Source of the DNA: Plantago ovata
Taxonomy: Eukaryota > Streptophyta > Magnoliopsida > Lamiales > Plantaginaceae
Assembly (NCBI GenBank): GCA_028274465.1
Contig: JAHHQI010000106.1
Coordinates: forward strand, 124,001 to 188,000
Length of the DNA: 64,000 bases
Direction: 5' to 3'
Part shown: positions 44,372 to 55,434 of the stretch, one piece after another
How the letters are laid out: the number at the start of each line of letters is the position of its first letter
Numbering within the stretch: position 1 is the stretch's first letter
The notes under the pieces: model-generated
Database searches by the model: none
The model's input: only the letters and a program-made list of their open reading frames with translations
Told to the model about the DNA's origin: nothing
Made by a program: the position numbers and the translations under genes

Positions 44372-44897
44372 GCAATTTTTCAGATGAACTTCAGTCCAAT
44401 TTCCTTCCTTGGATCATTCTTCCTCATCATAAATTCATAATCATGCTTCTCTGTCTCAATATCATATGCATGTACATTAATACATTACATATTTGGTGTT
44501 TCCCTCAATCTTGTATGATAATGTCAATAAACACAATTTTAAAAGAAACACGTCTATGCAATTGAAGTATAAAACTTCACAATATTATCTAGGGTCTATT
44601 ATTATCTATGGCAAGGAAATAATAATTATAGTTCGAAAAGAGACAAATCACTCACCACACGCTAAGAACACAAGAACAAGAAAAAAAAAAAAAATTCTGA
44701 TTTTAGAGCTTCTTCTGCAAAGAAGAACAGCCAACAAATTAAATGACATTCATGCAAAAAGAGAAAACTAATTAATCCATGGTAAAGATGACGCATCTTT
44801 ACCAGCCAATTAAACCTTGCATTCTATATCTACGTATAGCTGCTGAGCCCGTTTTAGACTTTCCTCCCGTGGACATAAGAAGCTGGCCTACGTACGT
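44372..44897 (-). pseudogene. possible last two exons of an unrecognised minus-strand gene
   Basis: On the minus strand, after a TCTTTGTAG acceptor at about 44905, a frame reads DETYVGQLLMSTGGKSKTGS to a candidate donor (AAG-GTTTAA near 44818). A second stretch, EKHDYEFMMRKNDPRKEIGL, near 44455-44380, ends in TGA at about 44372. Both look protein-like, but I do not recognise the family. Upstream exons are not visible and poly(T) retroposon tails lie immediately beyond, so this may be a truncated gene. Confidence 0.3.
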
Positions 44898-44936
44898 TTC
44901 ATCCTCTACAAAGAAAAGAGATGGTTAAACAATAAT

Positions 44937-45310
44937 GTGGAATGGTCTTCTTATTGGCAAATTCTTGAGAATATAAAATTGTCAACTTGGAAGGCTGAGC
45001 CAATAGTGTGGAAGGGGGTGTTTTTTTTTTTTTTTTTTTTTTCCGAAATAGTGTGGATTTTTTTTTTTTTTTTTTTTTTCGAAATAGTGTGGAAGGGTGG
45101 TTCTTGGAGTCAAAGTTGTGCTTTGAGTAGTTCGGTTTAGTTTTAGTTTTTGGTTGAAAGGGAGGCATTGATCGGTTCGGTTTAGTTTTTGTTTTTGTTT
45201 GAGTTGTTTCTCTCTTTTTTTTTTATGTATCACATTCCCAGCATTATTTATGCTTTCTTCTTTTTGTTATAATAAAATACTTTGGCCGATTTGAAAAAAA
45301 AAAAAAACAA
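44937..45310 (+). mobile_element. retroposon tail region with duplicated T-tracts
   Basis: GAAATAGTGTGGA occurs twice, each next to a T-run of about 21-22 (45018-45039 and 45057-45079). GATCGGTTCGGTTTAGTTTT recurs nearby. The end, AATAAAATACTTTGGCCGATTTG plus A14 (45272-45308), is a plant LINE/SINE tail. No coding remains. Confidence 0.55.
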
Positions 45311-46741
45311 ATGTGTTTAGAACTAAATGATTAACAATTATCACTTTAAAAATTAGAAAGAATTACCATAGGTTATAGAGAATACATGGTTCAAAAGTCA
45401 AAACACTATGAAAATTCCAGCGGAACTTAATGGCTCAGTCGGACTGAATAGGCTCTTAGAGAATACAACATTTTCGAGGAATAACCCGATCGAGCTTGCA
45501 TTCCTTGAACATGATTACTTTCCTAGGCTCATTATTGGCAACGGGACCCTTAAAAAGAACAACTGCAACTTATGGATTCGATTATAGTAAATGGCAATGC
45601 ACAACATACATAATTTTAAACTTTTAACATACCAATTTACATCGGGTAACGCCGTTTAAAAAAAAAAAAACATAGGGTAACCTTCAATTCTCATCTTGTT
45701 CTAAATTTAATCGTAAGGTTCCCGGGTTAAAAAGTAAAGTAAGAAAATTATTACATTTCGACTAGCATAATATTTTTATATTCCTGGGTTTAAGTATTTT
45801 TATATTTGCATGTTATGTCCAAAGACACCAAAGAAAGAAACTGAATTGGTGTCCAATTTGTTCTACGTACACTATCGATGGGTCACAAATAATTAATTCA
45901 TGCTGACAACATCAACCAAATATGATGAAGTACTATAATTTTATAATTGGATCCTTGATTTTTCGCAATGTATTCTTCTGAAGAATGTTTATCTATCTAG
46001 TTTAAAGTTTAATAGTGAGGGCACCATCTTACGTATCCCGACTTTTTTTTAAACGGTCAATTTTTTTGTTTTTATTAATTAAAAGAAAGAGCATAAGTGA
46101 TTTTCGGAAACGATTACAAAATTTAAGTCGGAGTAGGTGTCAGACTACTGTTTACACGAGGTTGGGCGCAAACGAATTAAATACTGGACCTAAACGAATT
46201 AAATACGCACCACGATTATGGATTATGTGTCTAAACGAATTGAGTACTGGGCCTAAACAAATTAAATAGATGCGGATTTCTAGTTTGGTCCAGCCGCCTT
46301 TATTTTTGCCCGGCATATACGCGTAAATGGGCCCAAATTTTGGGTTCCCCGGGACCAATTCACGGGATTCCCCAGAATCTTAGGACTTGGCCGCTGCAAC
46401 TCAATGTGAATACATGAATAGTAGCTAGGCTAGAAGGACATCCAATTTACCTCAACTGGCCCCCGATTTACGCAGTGGTGGTAGGTACATGTGGTGGTGG
46501 TGTGGGGGGGGGGGGGGATGTCACTGGTGGGAGTGGCCAAATTTGTTGGTTTAGTGTTATTGTTTTAGATCTGGAGTTCATAAAAAAATAAGCATGTATG
46601 GCGTGGTGGCGGTGGGGTGGGGCAGTGGTGGTGGCCTGGCGGGTAAGTGTAATGGAGGTATCTACGTGTAGCGGTGGTGTGGTGGTAATGATTTATTTCA
46701 TCTGGGCCTGTTTGGCCACTATTTGGGCCCGAAACGGAATC
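45311..46741. other. gene-less stretch with simple repeats
   Basis: No gene recognised. Holds short repeats of AACGAATTAAATACTGG type (46168-46268) and a G-rich region (46470-46690) with a run of 14 G at 46504-46517. Confidence 0.5.
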
Positions 46742-46746
46742 GAAAG

Positions 46747-47331
46747 TAATAGACCCCGAAAAGCCCATGTCTACACAAGAATAGCACACTAGCCTAACAC
46801 GATCCAAAACCCTACCCATGTCTACAGCGGAAGATAATACCAAACAATAAAGCACGTAAAACCACTAAGGCCTACTACAAAAGAATAGCAATAACCTGGC
46901 GTGGGTCGAAGATAACGCTACACAAGAATAGCCGCCGTCTCCTAGTCGACTTCGCCGCGTCTACGACACCTTGAAAGCCACGATCCTGTACGTCAGATCA
47001 ATACGACATCCACAAGAAGATGCACTAGAACCCACAAGAGGGCCGGCCGCCCGGGCACTTTATACTAACTACTAATTTATTCCACCATAATAAAACTGAA
47101 AGAGTTACAATATTTAAATAGTAAACGACTAACTTGCTACCTAAGAAATAAACCCTAACGGGCTAAAAGGCCTTATTCGACTAATGGGCTAAGCCCTTCT
47201 AACGGAGTGTTCCAGAAGAAACAGTCCATAAACCCTAACTTATTGGCCAAGACTCAACTAAATAAGTAAATAATTAATAAATAACAAAAATAGGAAGACG
47301 CCAAGATCCCGCAAAATCTCGGGTCCTAACA
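46747..47331 (-). repeat. 3' LTR of the non-autonomous element
   Basis: 585 bp, paired with 49181-49764; ends TG...TA in element orientation. Confidence 0.9.
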
Positions 47332-49180
47332 TCACCGCCCCCTTGAAACGAACCTTGTCCTCAAGGTTCATGCCTCTTTCGACGCAATAGCTCCCCTTCG
47401 GCCAGTGTAAGTTCGCAAAGACTACGAGTTAGGATCCTCCTTCATTATGATCTCCATCTTCCAGAGTCCACCATGCTCATAAAGCCGCCACTTTGTAGTC
47501 GTGTTGATTCCATGCAACTTTAGAACATCTTCTACTCCTATGGACTCCTCAAAAGTTGAACCCACTTCTTCCCGAATTCGGTGCTTACTACTGCTCATAT
47601 CGTATCTTGCCCCATCACTTCCACCAAGTTGCAGTAGCTAGCTATGCCCCATATCATGCTCCCATCCTTTACTGCTACATGCCAAAAATCCTTCAGTTCC
47701 TCCGGCGTTGTTGAATAATCCTAAGAATACTCAGATTCCTCCAGCAAAAAATCCACTCTTGCCGTTTATCTTAGCCGACTCGACCTTGACAAGAAATCCT
47801 CCAGAAATTTGTTTGTCTCAGTTGTAAGTCTAAGAGTTAAGCTCTTGGGCCTCTAACGCAATCACCTCGATCACGACATCCTAATTCATTTCCCTCATAT
47901 TGCAAAGTCATCCGCACATCGAACCACAAGCTTCCAATAAAATGGGATGATTATCGGAAGTCATTGATTCGCCTTTGTCGTGCACCAACTTGATCCTCCC
48001 AAGATTGAAACACTTCCTTGCAATTTTCTTCCAAGAACAGCTGCTGTACGGAGAAATTATTTTGACAACCCAAACATTAAGATTTTCCGATCTCCACCGT
48101 CCACATTGTAGAACAAGGAGTCTTCTAGCTACTGTCAAAGTTTCGTGACGATCCGACGGCTAGATCATCGGGAATCTCCGTTTTTCTGAGACTGCGCACT
48201 GCTGCCTATCTAATTCGCGAATCCTGGAGCGGGCTGATCCGGTTCGCGTCCGATCCGATCCATTATTATAATCCGGTTACGATCCAAATCCAATGAACAG
48301 TGTTTCTTCTTCCTTAGCACGCGATCGACCGATTTTTCCATTGAAGAAACTTTGGAAGCTTATATCTCTCTCGTTTTTTCACCAAATCTCATGATTCCAA
48401 AGCCAATGGATTCGTATGGACGTCTACTTTCTGTTTTGACCTTCCGTTCGACGTTTTATTGTGGTTTCGAAAATCCGCCATTGATGAGTCGGAGTTCTTT
48501 GTAAGCTTGATACGGCTTCGTTTCTCAACCAATCTTGATGATTCCTTCGCCGTTAGGTCCGTCTTGGTCACCTCAATCATCCCAGATCATCCAATCATTG
48601 ATTTGAAACAAAAAAATTCGAAAACCTAGTTTGGATAATCGCTTTTCTGCTCCAATATTAAACTCCATGCTCCAGCTCCTTTCCTCCTCCGTTGCTATTA
48701 CACCAGGGCCGCAACCCTAAGCCCACAAAACCCTCCATCGCGCCGTCGCCTCGCCTTCTGCCGCGCGACTCCTCCGTTCCCCACTCTTCTTGGTCCGATT
48801 GCGATACCCGGGTGGTACCGCCCTTCTTGGGCAGCTGCTACGAAGCAGCCGCTACTGGTCACCTCGTGACCAGCGTGGCAGGGACCTGGGTGGTCCTTGC
48901 CGCCTCTCCTTCACCGAATCGCGTTGACTCCGGTCCTCTTTCCTGTTTGCTAAGGTATCCCCAAAAACCGTCTCGATTCCTGCTGCTAAGTTGATATCTG
49001 TTGTCAGAAGTCGTCCCTTTTGAAGACGCGAATCTTCCCCAGCTATCTTGAATGGCGTCGCCGTTCTCTTAGATAGGAGTCTCAACAATTTTTTCTTTTG
49101 TATCAGAGTGTGGCAACAGAAACTAGGTTCCTCATATACAGAAGAATATCTGAGATTTAACCTGGCTCTGAATACCAAGA
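47332..49180 (-). other. interior of the non-autonomous LTR element
   Basis: No frame longer than about 80 codons with a recognisable domain. A GC-rich block at 48690-48960 (GCGCCGTCGCCTCGCC type) differs from the AT-rich flanks and could be captured host sequence. The block next to the PPT (47400-47720) has short protein-like stretches broken by stops. Confidence 0.6.
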
Positions 49181-49764
49181 TAATAGACCCCGAAAAGCCC
49201 ATGTCTACACAAGAATAACACACTAGCCTAACACGATCCAAAACCCTACCCATATCTACAGCGGAAGATAATACCAAACAATAAAGCACGTAAAACCACT
49301 AAGGCCTACTACAAAAGAATAGCAATAACCTGGCGTGGGTCGAAGATAACGCTACACAAGAATAGCCGCCGTCTCCTAGTCGACTTCGCCGCGTCTACGA
49401 CACCTTGAAAGCCACGATCCTGTACGTCAGATCAATACGACATCCACAAGAAGATGCACTAGAACCCACAAGAGGGCCGGCCGCCCGGGCACTTTATACT
49501 AACTACTAATTTATTCCACCATAATAAAACTGAAAGAGTTACAATGTTTAAATAGTAAACGACTAACTTGCTACCTAAGAAATAAACCCTAACGGGCTAA
49601 AAGGCCTTATTCGACTAATGGGCTAAGCCCTTCTAACGGAGTGTTCCAAATGAAACAGTCCATAAACCCTAACTTATTGGCCAAGACTCAACTAATAACT
49701 AAATAATTAATAAATAACAAAAATAGGAAGACGCCAAGATCCCGCAAAATCTCGGGTCCTAACA
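49181..49764 (-). repeat. 5' LTR of the non-autonomous element
   Basis: 584 bp; the primer site lies just inside it at 49161-49178 on the minus strand. Confidence 0.9.
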
Positions 49765-49887
49765 GAAAGTTTGGAACGGATTTAATCCGGCCACATCATA
49801 TGTTGATTGTAAAGTTGGGTGAACATCTGACAACTGAATCCTGAACGTCATCAGTGCAACCCTATGAAATTGTATTTGCTTTATGTG

Positions 49888-50047
49888 GTGTTATAAGGGT
49901 GGTCGAGTGGTTGAGGTGCTGGAGTAGCAAGGAAGTTTGAGATGATCTGAGTGTGCATGGATCTTGAAATTGACTTAAAACCGCGCTTCGATAGTTAGTT
50001 TTGTACGCACAAACTAAATGTCATTCGAGCGTTGTCGATTTAAAAAA
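49888..50047 (+). mobile_element. tRNA-derived SINE
   Basis: GGGTGGTCGAGTGGTTGAGG resembles a tRNA-Ser/Leu box A region. The body ends GTTGTCGATTTAAAAAAG, a short A-tail after the GATT motif common to retroposon ends here. Box B is weak. Confidence 0.5.
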
Positions 50048-50339
50048 GTAAGTATGATCGTCGTAGAAAGTGGCTGAAGACACCATTAGCTAGAAGAAGA
50101 ATGCATTTACAATTTTCGAGAAGTAACTTTAGTTATCGATAAAAATCTAAATAATATGTATCACCTTACCGTACTTATATACTAAGAAACAAACGGACTC
50201 TTAGGAATTAGAGTTCTAAATCGAACATAAGTTAAAAAGTAAATACTAATACTACTCACTTTTATCTCTAAGGTCTTTTGTCCTAATTTATAGTATATGT
50301 TAAATAAGGATAAACTATCATTATTATTATTCATAAGTA

Positions 50340-51169
50340 CAGTAGAACTTGCATAAATTAATCCTGGATAAAATAATAACCTGGATTAAATAATAAATTT
50401 CTCCGGTCCCGACTTGGGACCAACGTGCTAAATTAATAACCTGGCTAATATTATAAGATAATAATTTTTCTTAAAACCAAATAGGTCCCATCCGATATGT
50501 AAATTAATAATTCACTAATTTTATTAAAAATATATATATGTAACTAAATTACACAACTTTCTTGAAAAATAACTTCATAGTTACTTGTTTCTTATTGAAA
50601 TTTATATCTCCCAATACATGATCTTTAAGTTTTCTAAGTGCAGTTAGAAACTTCAACGTAGAATGCTCATGTTATAGTAGAAACTAAAAAGGTTCGGTCA
50701 CATTATTTTCTCTAGGGTAGTTTAAAAGGTCTTCAACATCCATTTTGTTACGATAGTTCAACTCCTTAATTAAGACTTGGAACTCATGAATGCCTCCGTC
50801 GTTCAATGGAGGAATTTCTAAATTTTCAATATCCATGGTCCGAATCTTACAATGATGGAAATAATCGATTGCATTCTTTTTAACATTAGTTGTCCAAGCT
50901 GAAATTAGAAGATTGATTTACAAGATGTTTATCTTCTCTGGATTGGGAATATCAATTTCATAAATTTCCAATAGAGTTCTATAAAATGGTTCAGGATAAT
51001 GCATCTTGAAATCGACTGATTCCAACATCACATGGTTGGATCTTAAATGTAGTGTTAGGTGAGCGATCGAAGTTTATTAATAAAATATTAATTTATATAT
51101 AAATTAATATTTGGATAAAATAATAAATTTTCACGGTCCCAAAGTTATTAATTTATAGAGGTTATACCG
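50340..51169. mobile_element. pogo/Lemi1-like DNA transposon, decayed (830 bp)
   Basis: Inverted ends CAGTAGAACTTGCATAAATT and AATTTATAGAGGTTATACCG match the Emigrant/Lemi1 type end (CAGTAAAACCTCTATAAATT) and are flanked by TA (50338-50339, 51170-51171). A remnant of the tigger-like DDE transposase lies inside. Tc1/mariner superfamily, pogo group. Confidence 0.8.
50690..51045 (-). pseudogene. remnant of pogo-like DDE transposase
   Basis: Minus-strand reading gives FKMHYPEPFYRTLLEIYEI, a stop, then ISAWTTNVKKNAIDYFHHCK with IRT and an acidic tail. This resembles the C-terminal region after the DDE core of tigger/pogo transposases. The catalytic core and N-terminal DNA-binding domain are absent. 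Confidence 0.65.
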
Positions 51170-51171
51170 TA

Positions 51172-51650
51172 TGACAAATTGAACTTCTTGACGAATTGTA
51201 ATAAACGTGAACTCCTTGTAGTTTCAGCTTTCACGAGAATACTCCTTGGCGCAACATAATCAATTTTATTATTAGAAAAAAAAAATATCCCTGACAATTT
51301 AATAATGAAATTGGGAAAGTGAAAATTTTGGCAGATTAAGTTTTGTTTGATTGGGCTCCTATTGGGAAAAGTGCGGACGTGCGGTGGTGTTGTTTTTACG
51401 TGTGATATAGTGAAATGGACATGGAAATTGGCGGCGGAAATGCTGGGGGTATAATTTTTTTACCAATAGGAGTAAATTATTATACGTCAGTTACGCTTTA
51501 CGAAACTAATTTAACTTTGGTAAATTACTTTAGGTCAAATCAAAATTATCTATCTAGGTTAAAGGGTTAATAGGGAGACTAATTACAATAGCCGGCCAGG
51601 GCCCCAGCCCATTAGTGTTAGATTTAGATTAAACTGTTTACTACTTTACT
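51172..51650. other. gene-less stretch
   Basis: AT-rich; nothing recognised. Confidence 0.5.
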
Positions 51651-51976
51651 TTGGTTCTTTGTCTTCCACTTGTCCCCCCATCACTTCGTGTTTCTCACCT
51701 CTTTCTTCTTCACCAGAAAGAACCGATCTAATCTTCTTCTTCTGCATCTCTTTCCTGTTTCTCCTCCCCCCTCTGTCCGTCCTTGCCGATACAGTCAAAC
51801 TGAAATCCATTTCCTTATATCACTTTGTTCTGTTTTGTTATTTATCTCGTTTTTTTCTTGGTTTTGTTCCGTCCATCTCAATCTAATTTCGTGGATTGTT
51901 GTTGTTTTGATTCAAATTGGTATTGAATTGCCAATCCATGTATAGAGTATGCTATATCCGATCGAGTTTTCTCGAG

Positions 51977-52105
51977 ATGACGAAGCAGAAGCTCGATCTG
52001 CCTTCATTTCTCTGTTTCGTTTCTCTGTTTCTTCAGCTGCTGTTAATTTGCTGTTTAATGGATGTGTTAAATCCTTTTATTCCTAACTTTGCACAACTAA
52101 ATTGA
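51977..52105 (+). CDS. small ORF with N-terminal hydrophobic segment (uncertain)
   Basis: After a CT-rich, leader-like stretch (51660-51800), an ATG at 51977 opens 42 codons with a hydrophobic run (FLCFVSLFLQLLLICCLM). It could be a signal-peptide exon of an untraced gene or chance. No continuation exon was found. Confidence 0.15.
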   Translation: MTKQKLDLPSFLCFVSLFLQLLLICCLMDVLNPFIPNFAQLN

Positions 52106-52540
52106 ATGATTATTATTCTGACATGTTGTTGTTTGTTGTTTGCTGCTTCGATTTGACTAGTTCTCAAGTTTATGTTATTGTTCTTGTTTTTTTAGTGAAT
52201 GTTATACAGTTTTATGCCGCTTGTTTAGGATTGGATTATGGCTGCTTCCATTTTGACTACTTGGTGTTTCTTTCTCTGATGATAATATGTGTGTATTTGT
52301 GAAATCAGATTGTTTCTCACACAAAACTCCACTATTATTGTTATACTGCATTTTAAAAATCAAATGTTTTTCGTTTTGAAATCCAACCATCGTTGAAATC
52401 TTACAATCAAAACTCAGCTAAATAGTTTTTTACTTCTCTCCTAAAGATTTTACAAGTTAATACTACCACCCACCTATGGTGTTTGGTTCCAGATTGGGTC
52501 TGGCCAGCTCAAGCAGTTTGGCTATTGTATCTGGCCTAAG

Positions 52541-53160
52541 TAATGTGTTTGGTTCAAGAATGGGTTGGGTTAGGTCTGCTCAAGTAGTTTGTATAATATA
52601 TGTAGCCTAAGCAGCGTGCAATATACGTATCATAGTCCGAAAATAGTCCTGTGGGTTGTAATCATATACTAGTAATATTTTTCTTAACATCTCTTTTGAT
52701 CTAGTTTGGGCAACAATTGCATATGAGCTAATGAAAAATTATTATTTCTTATAATTTTTTTTCAGCATGCTTTAAATTTAGCCCTAAATTTCTCAATGGC
52801 TGCCTCATTCCGGAGTCTCCAACACGTAGTCTGGTTATTTTATTTAGCCCAAGTAATGTGTTTGGTTCCTGATTGGGTTGGGTTAGATCAGCTTAAGTAG
52901 TTGTGTAATATATCTAGCCTAAGTAGTGTGCAATATACGTATCATAGGCTGAAAATAGTCCTGTGGGTTGTAATTATATTCCACTAATATTTTACTTAAC
53001 ATCTCTTTTGACTAGTTTGGGTAACCTTTGCATATGTATGTACTAATACAAAGTATCTTTTTACTGTTAATTTCAGCATGAGTTAAGTTTAGCCCTAAAT
53101 TCCCAATGGCTGCCTCATTCTGGAATCTCTAACACTTGGTGTGACCATAGCCTTTTTTTT
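52541..53160. repeat. tandem duplication, unit about 313 bp
   Basis: TAATGTGTTTGGTTC occurs at 52541 and 52854 and similarity continues for the whole unit (CAATATACGTATCATAG, GTCCTGTGGGTTGTAAT, GGCTGCCTCATTC). The copies have diverged moderately. Confidence 0.88.
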
Positions 53161-53548
53161 TTTTATTGAAGGGGCAAGGGGTTATACTAATTTTTGGTTT
53201 CCGACAGGTTTAGTGGGATTTTTTATGTTTTTGGTCTATGAGTGAGTTTATAGAGGATCTGGTCCAAAATCTGCCACATGGTCCACAACTTGCCGTAATC
53301 CGTAAACCTGGTCTATAGATGAATTTCTCAGTTTAACATAAGGTCTTAGACCCAGCACTTTAATAAAACATTGAACATTAGTAAATACTTGTGGAGTCTT
53401 GTATTTAGTAAATGCATTGGTTTATGGAATTGTTGTTCACTACTTTTCATCATCCCAGACTAAATGCCATGTTAGTTGTATTCAAGTATGTGACATTTGA
53501 TCTGGGTTGTAGTATTTATTTACTAAATTTTATGTTAAAATTTTCATG

Positions 53549-53905
53549 AATAACCATTTATGATGTTTAGGGACAATTATACCACATTGACCATGATTTA
53601 CCGGGTGTTACTTAACCCAATTTATGTTAGCTTATATACTAAATTTCTGCCATCCTCCTGCAATGATACTATATTATTCATTTCTTTCAATTTTACCCCT
53701 CTAAGTTTATACCTATTTCCAAATTGAATAACCATTTATGTTGTTTAGGGAGAACCGGAGAAGTATACTTAATGGACCTCGATTTAACTGGTGTTACTTA
53801 ACCCAATTTATGTTATCTTATATACTAAATTCTTCTACTGATGCAATGATATTATATTATTCATTTCTTTTAATTTCTACCCCTTCTAAGATTATACCTA
53901 TCTCC
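53549..53905. repeat. tandem duplication, unit about 178 bp
   Basis: GAATAACCATTTATGATGTT near 53548 and GAATAACCATTTATGTTGTT near 53726, with GGTGTTACTTAACCCAATTT in both units. It lies just upstream of the papain-like gene. Confidence 0.88.
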
Positions 53906-53929
53906 AAATTGAGAGCAGCCCACACTTCA

Positions 53930-54281
53930 CACATATAAATCTCTTCAAAACTGCATATACCCTGACTTCCATCACAAAACTGAGCCCATTCCCAAATTGA
54001 GAAGAGCAGAGTGCTTGGCGAAAGGGTTCTTCTGAGAGGTACTATTTCTTTTGTGTATGTGTTGAGATCTGAGTTAGGGTTTTGTTACTGTGTAAAGCAA
54101 CAACCGTGGGTTTTCTATCAAGATTTCATCTAGTTGTATGTATTTGTCAAGTGAATATATGTAGAATCACCATGAAGCATTAGATTACGAGTTCAATTTC
54201 TGTGATGTTGCTATTTTGTCTTCCTATTCTGCTGTGTTTCGTAAGCCGTCTCACTGATTGTTGTTGATGTTAATGACAGAA
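53930..54281 (+). other. 5' untranslated exon and intron of the papain-like gene (inferred)
   Basis: GAGAG-GTACTATTTC at about 54038 fits a donor and TGTTAATGACAG at 54279 an acceptor two bases before the ATG. The exon between about 53930 and 54038 would be non-coding. Confidence 0.5.
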
Positions 54282-55392
54282 ATGGGCTCGAAATCTAAAG
54301 GGAAAAAGGGCAAGCAGCCAAAGGCATCTAAGGGATCTAAGTCAGGTAAGAAAGGAGACCCAGATGCTACGAAGCCTCTCAGCTATGAGGAGCTGGTAAA
54401 ACACTCTTTCTTTAAAAAGGTAAACGTTCTTCATCATGGATTCATGTTTTTCTGTACAAGTATGCTTTGCCCTTGAATGTAATATCCCAAATCATGATGT
54501 ATTCATTCATGTTTTTCTATTTCCTTGATCTTGAAGGGTGTCACGATGTGCTGGTTTGGTCGAGATAAGAGAGTGCTGTTGCCTGTTGTAGACCAGCTTA
54601 AATGCAGTGAGTTTGATGTCCAGCATAGTGCTAATACATTTACATACAGAAATTAATAGAACTATTACATTTCTGTTATGCTGGTCTAGATACAAGCTCT
54701 TGTTTCTGCTTATGTGCAGTTTATGTGGTAGACTATCCTTCAAAATCCTGATACATGACTAACTTCATTTACTTGTGATCTACATTTTATCATGGTTGAA
54801 GTATTCTTGATAGGATACATATCTATATTGTGTAACATGTCAAGCTTTCCTGTCATGTTAGATTAGAGTTTAGCACCATGGACGTTGTCGTCAGATAATA
54901 TTCGAGTTCACTTCTGTTATGACTTGCGACGGCATTATTTACAGAAATAGATCTCACTGGGTGGTACTTACAGAATTGTAGATCCAACTCAAAACATACT
55001 TCCATTTACATAGATCTAAATACCACTACCTGTGTTACGCCTTTGACGTTCTCATGTATGCTAATCTGAATGAATACTGAAGTAGAGGTTCTGGTAGGTA
55101 CTAGTATGTTTTTGAGTTGGTTAACGTTTTCAGGCAGGTATATTTTGTTGCTTACTTTGCTATCCATGTTTCTGTGATACTGACCCTTTTGTGTTGGTTA
55201 ATCATGTAAGCTAATCTTGAATGAATACAGAAGTAGTGGTTCTGGTAGTTACTCATTCCAGGACCATTCAATTTGATTGTGTGCGTACTATGTTCTTGAG
55301 TTGGTTAATGTTTTGCGGAAGATATTTTTATTGCTCGACTTTGCTATCCATGTTTATGTGATACTGATCTTTCTTGTTAGATATACTGACAA

Positions 55393-55434
<42 letters not shown>

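Larger units (their letters stand above)
46747..49764 (-). mobile_element. non-autonomous LTR retrotransposon (3.0 kb)
   Basis: Two direct repeats of about 585 bp (46747-47331 and 49181-49764) flanked by GAAAG on both sides (46742-46746 and 49765-49769). On the minus strand each begins TGTTAGGACCCGAG and ends GGGGTCTATTA. A tRNA-Met-like primer site with one extra base (TTGGTATTCAGAGCC) follows the right LTR, and a PPT (AAGGGGGCGGTGA) precedes the left one, fixing the minus orientation. The 1.85-kb interior has no protease, RT or integrase. GAGGACAAGGTTCGTTTCAA before the PPT resembles the end of a gypsy pol. By eye the LTRs differ at fewer than ten positions. Confidence 0.88.

Noticed and set aside
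44899..45233. Frames across poly(T) tracts
   Set aside because: Low-complexity lysine or phenylalanine runs from homopolymers.
48852..49289. 145-codon minus-strand frame
   Set aside because: It begins inside the LTR and crosses the primer site of the non-autonomous element; no domain.
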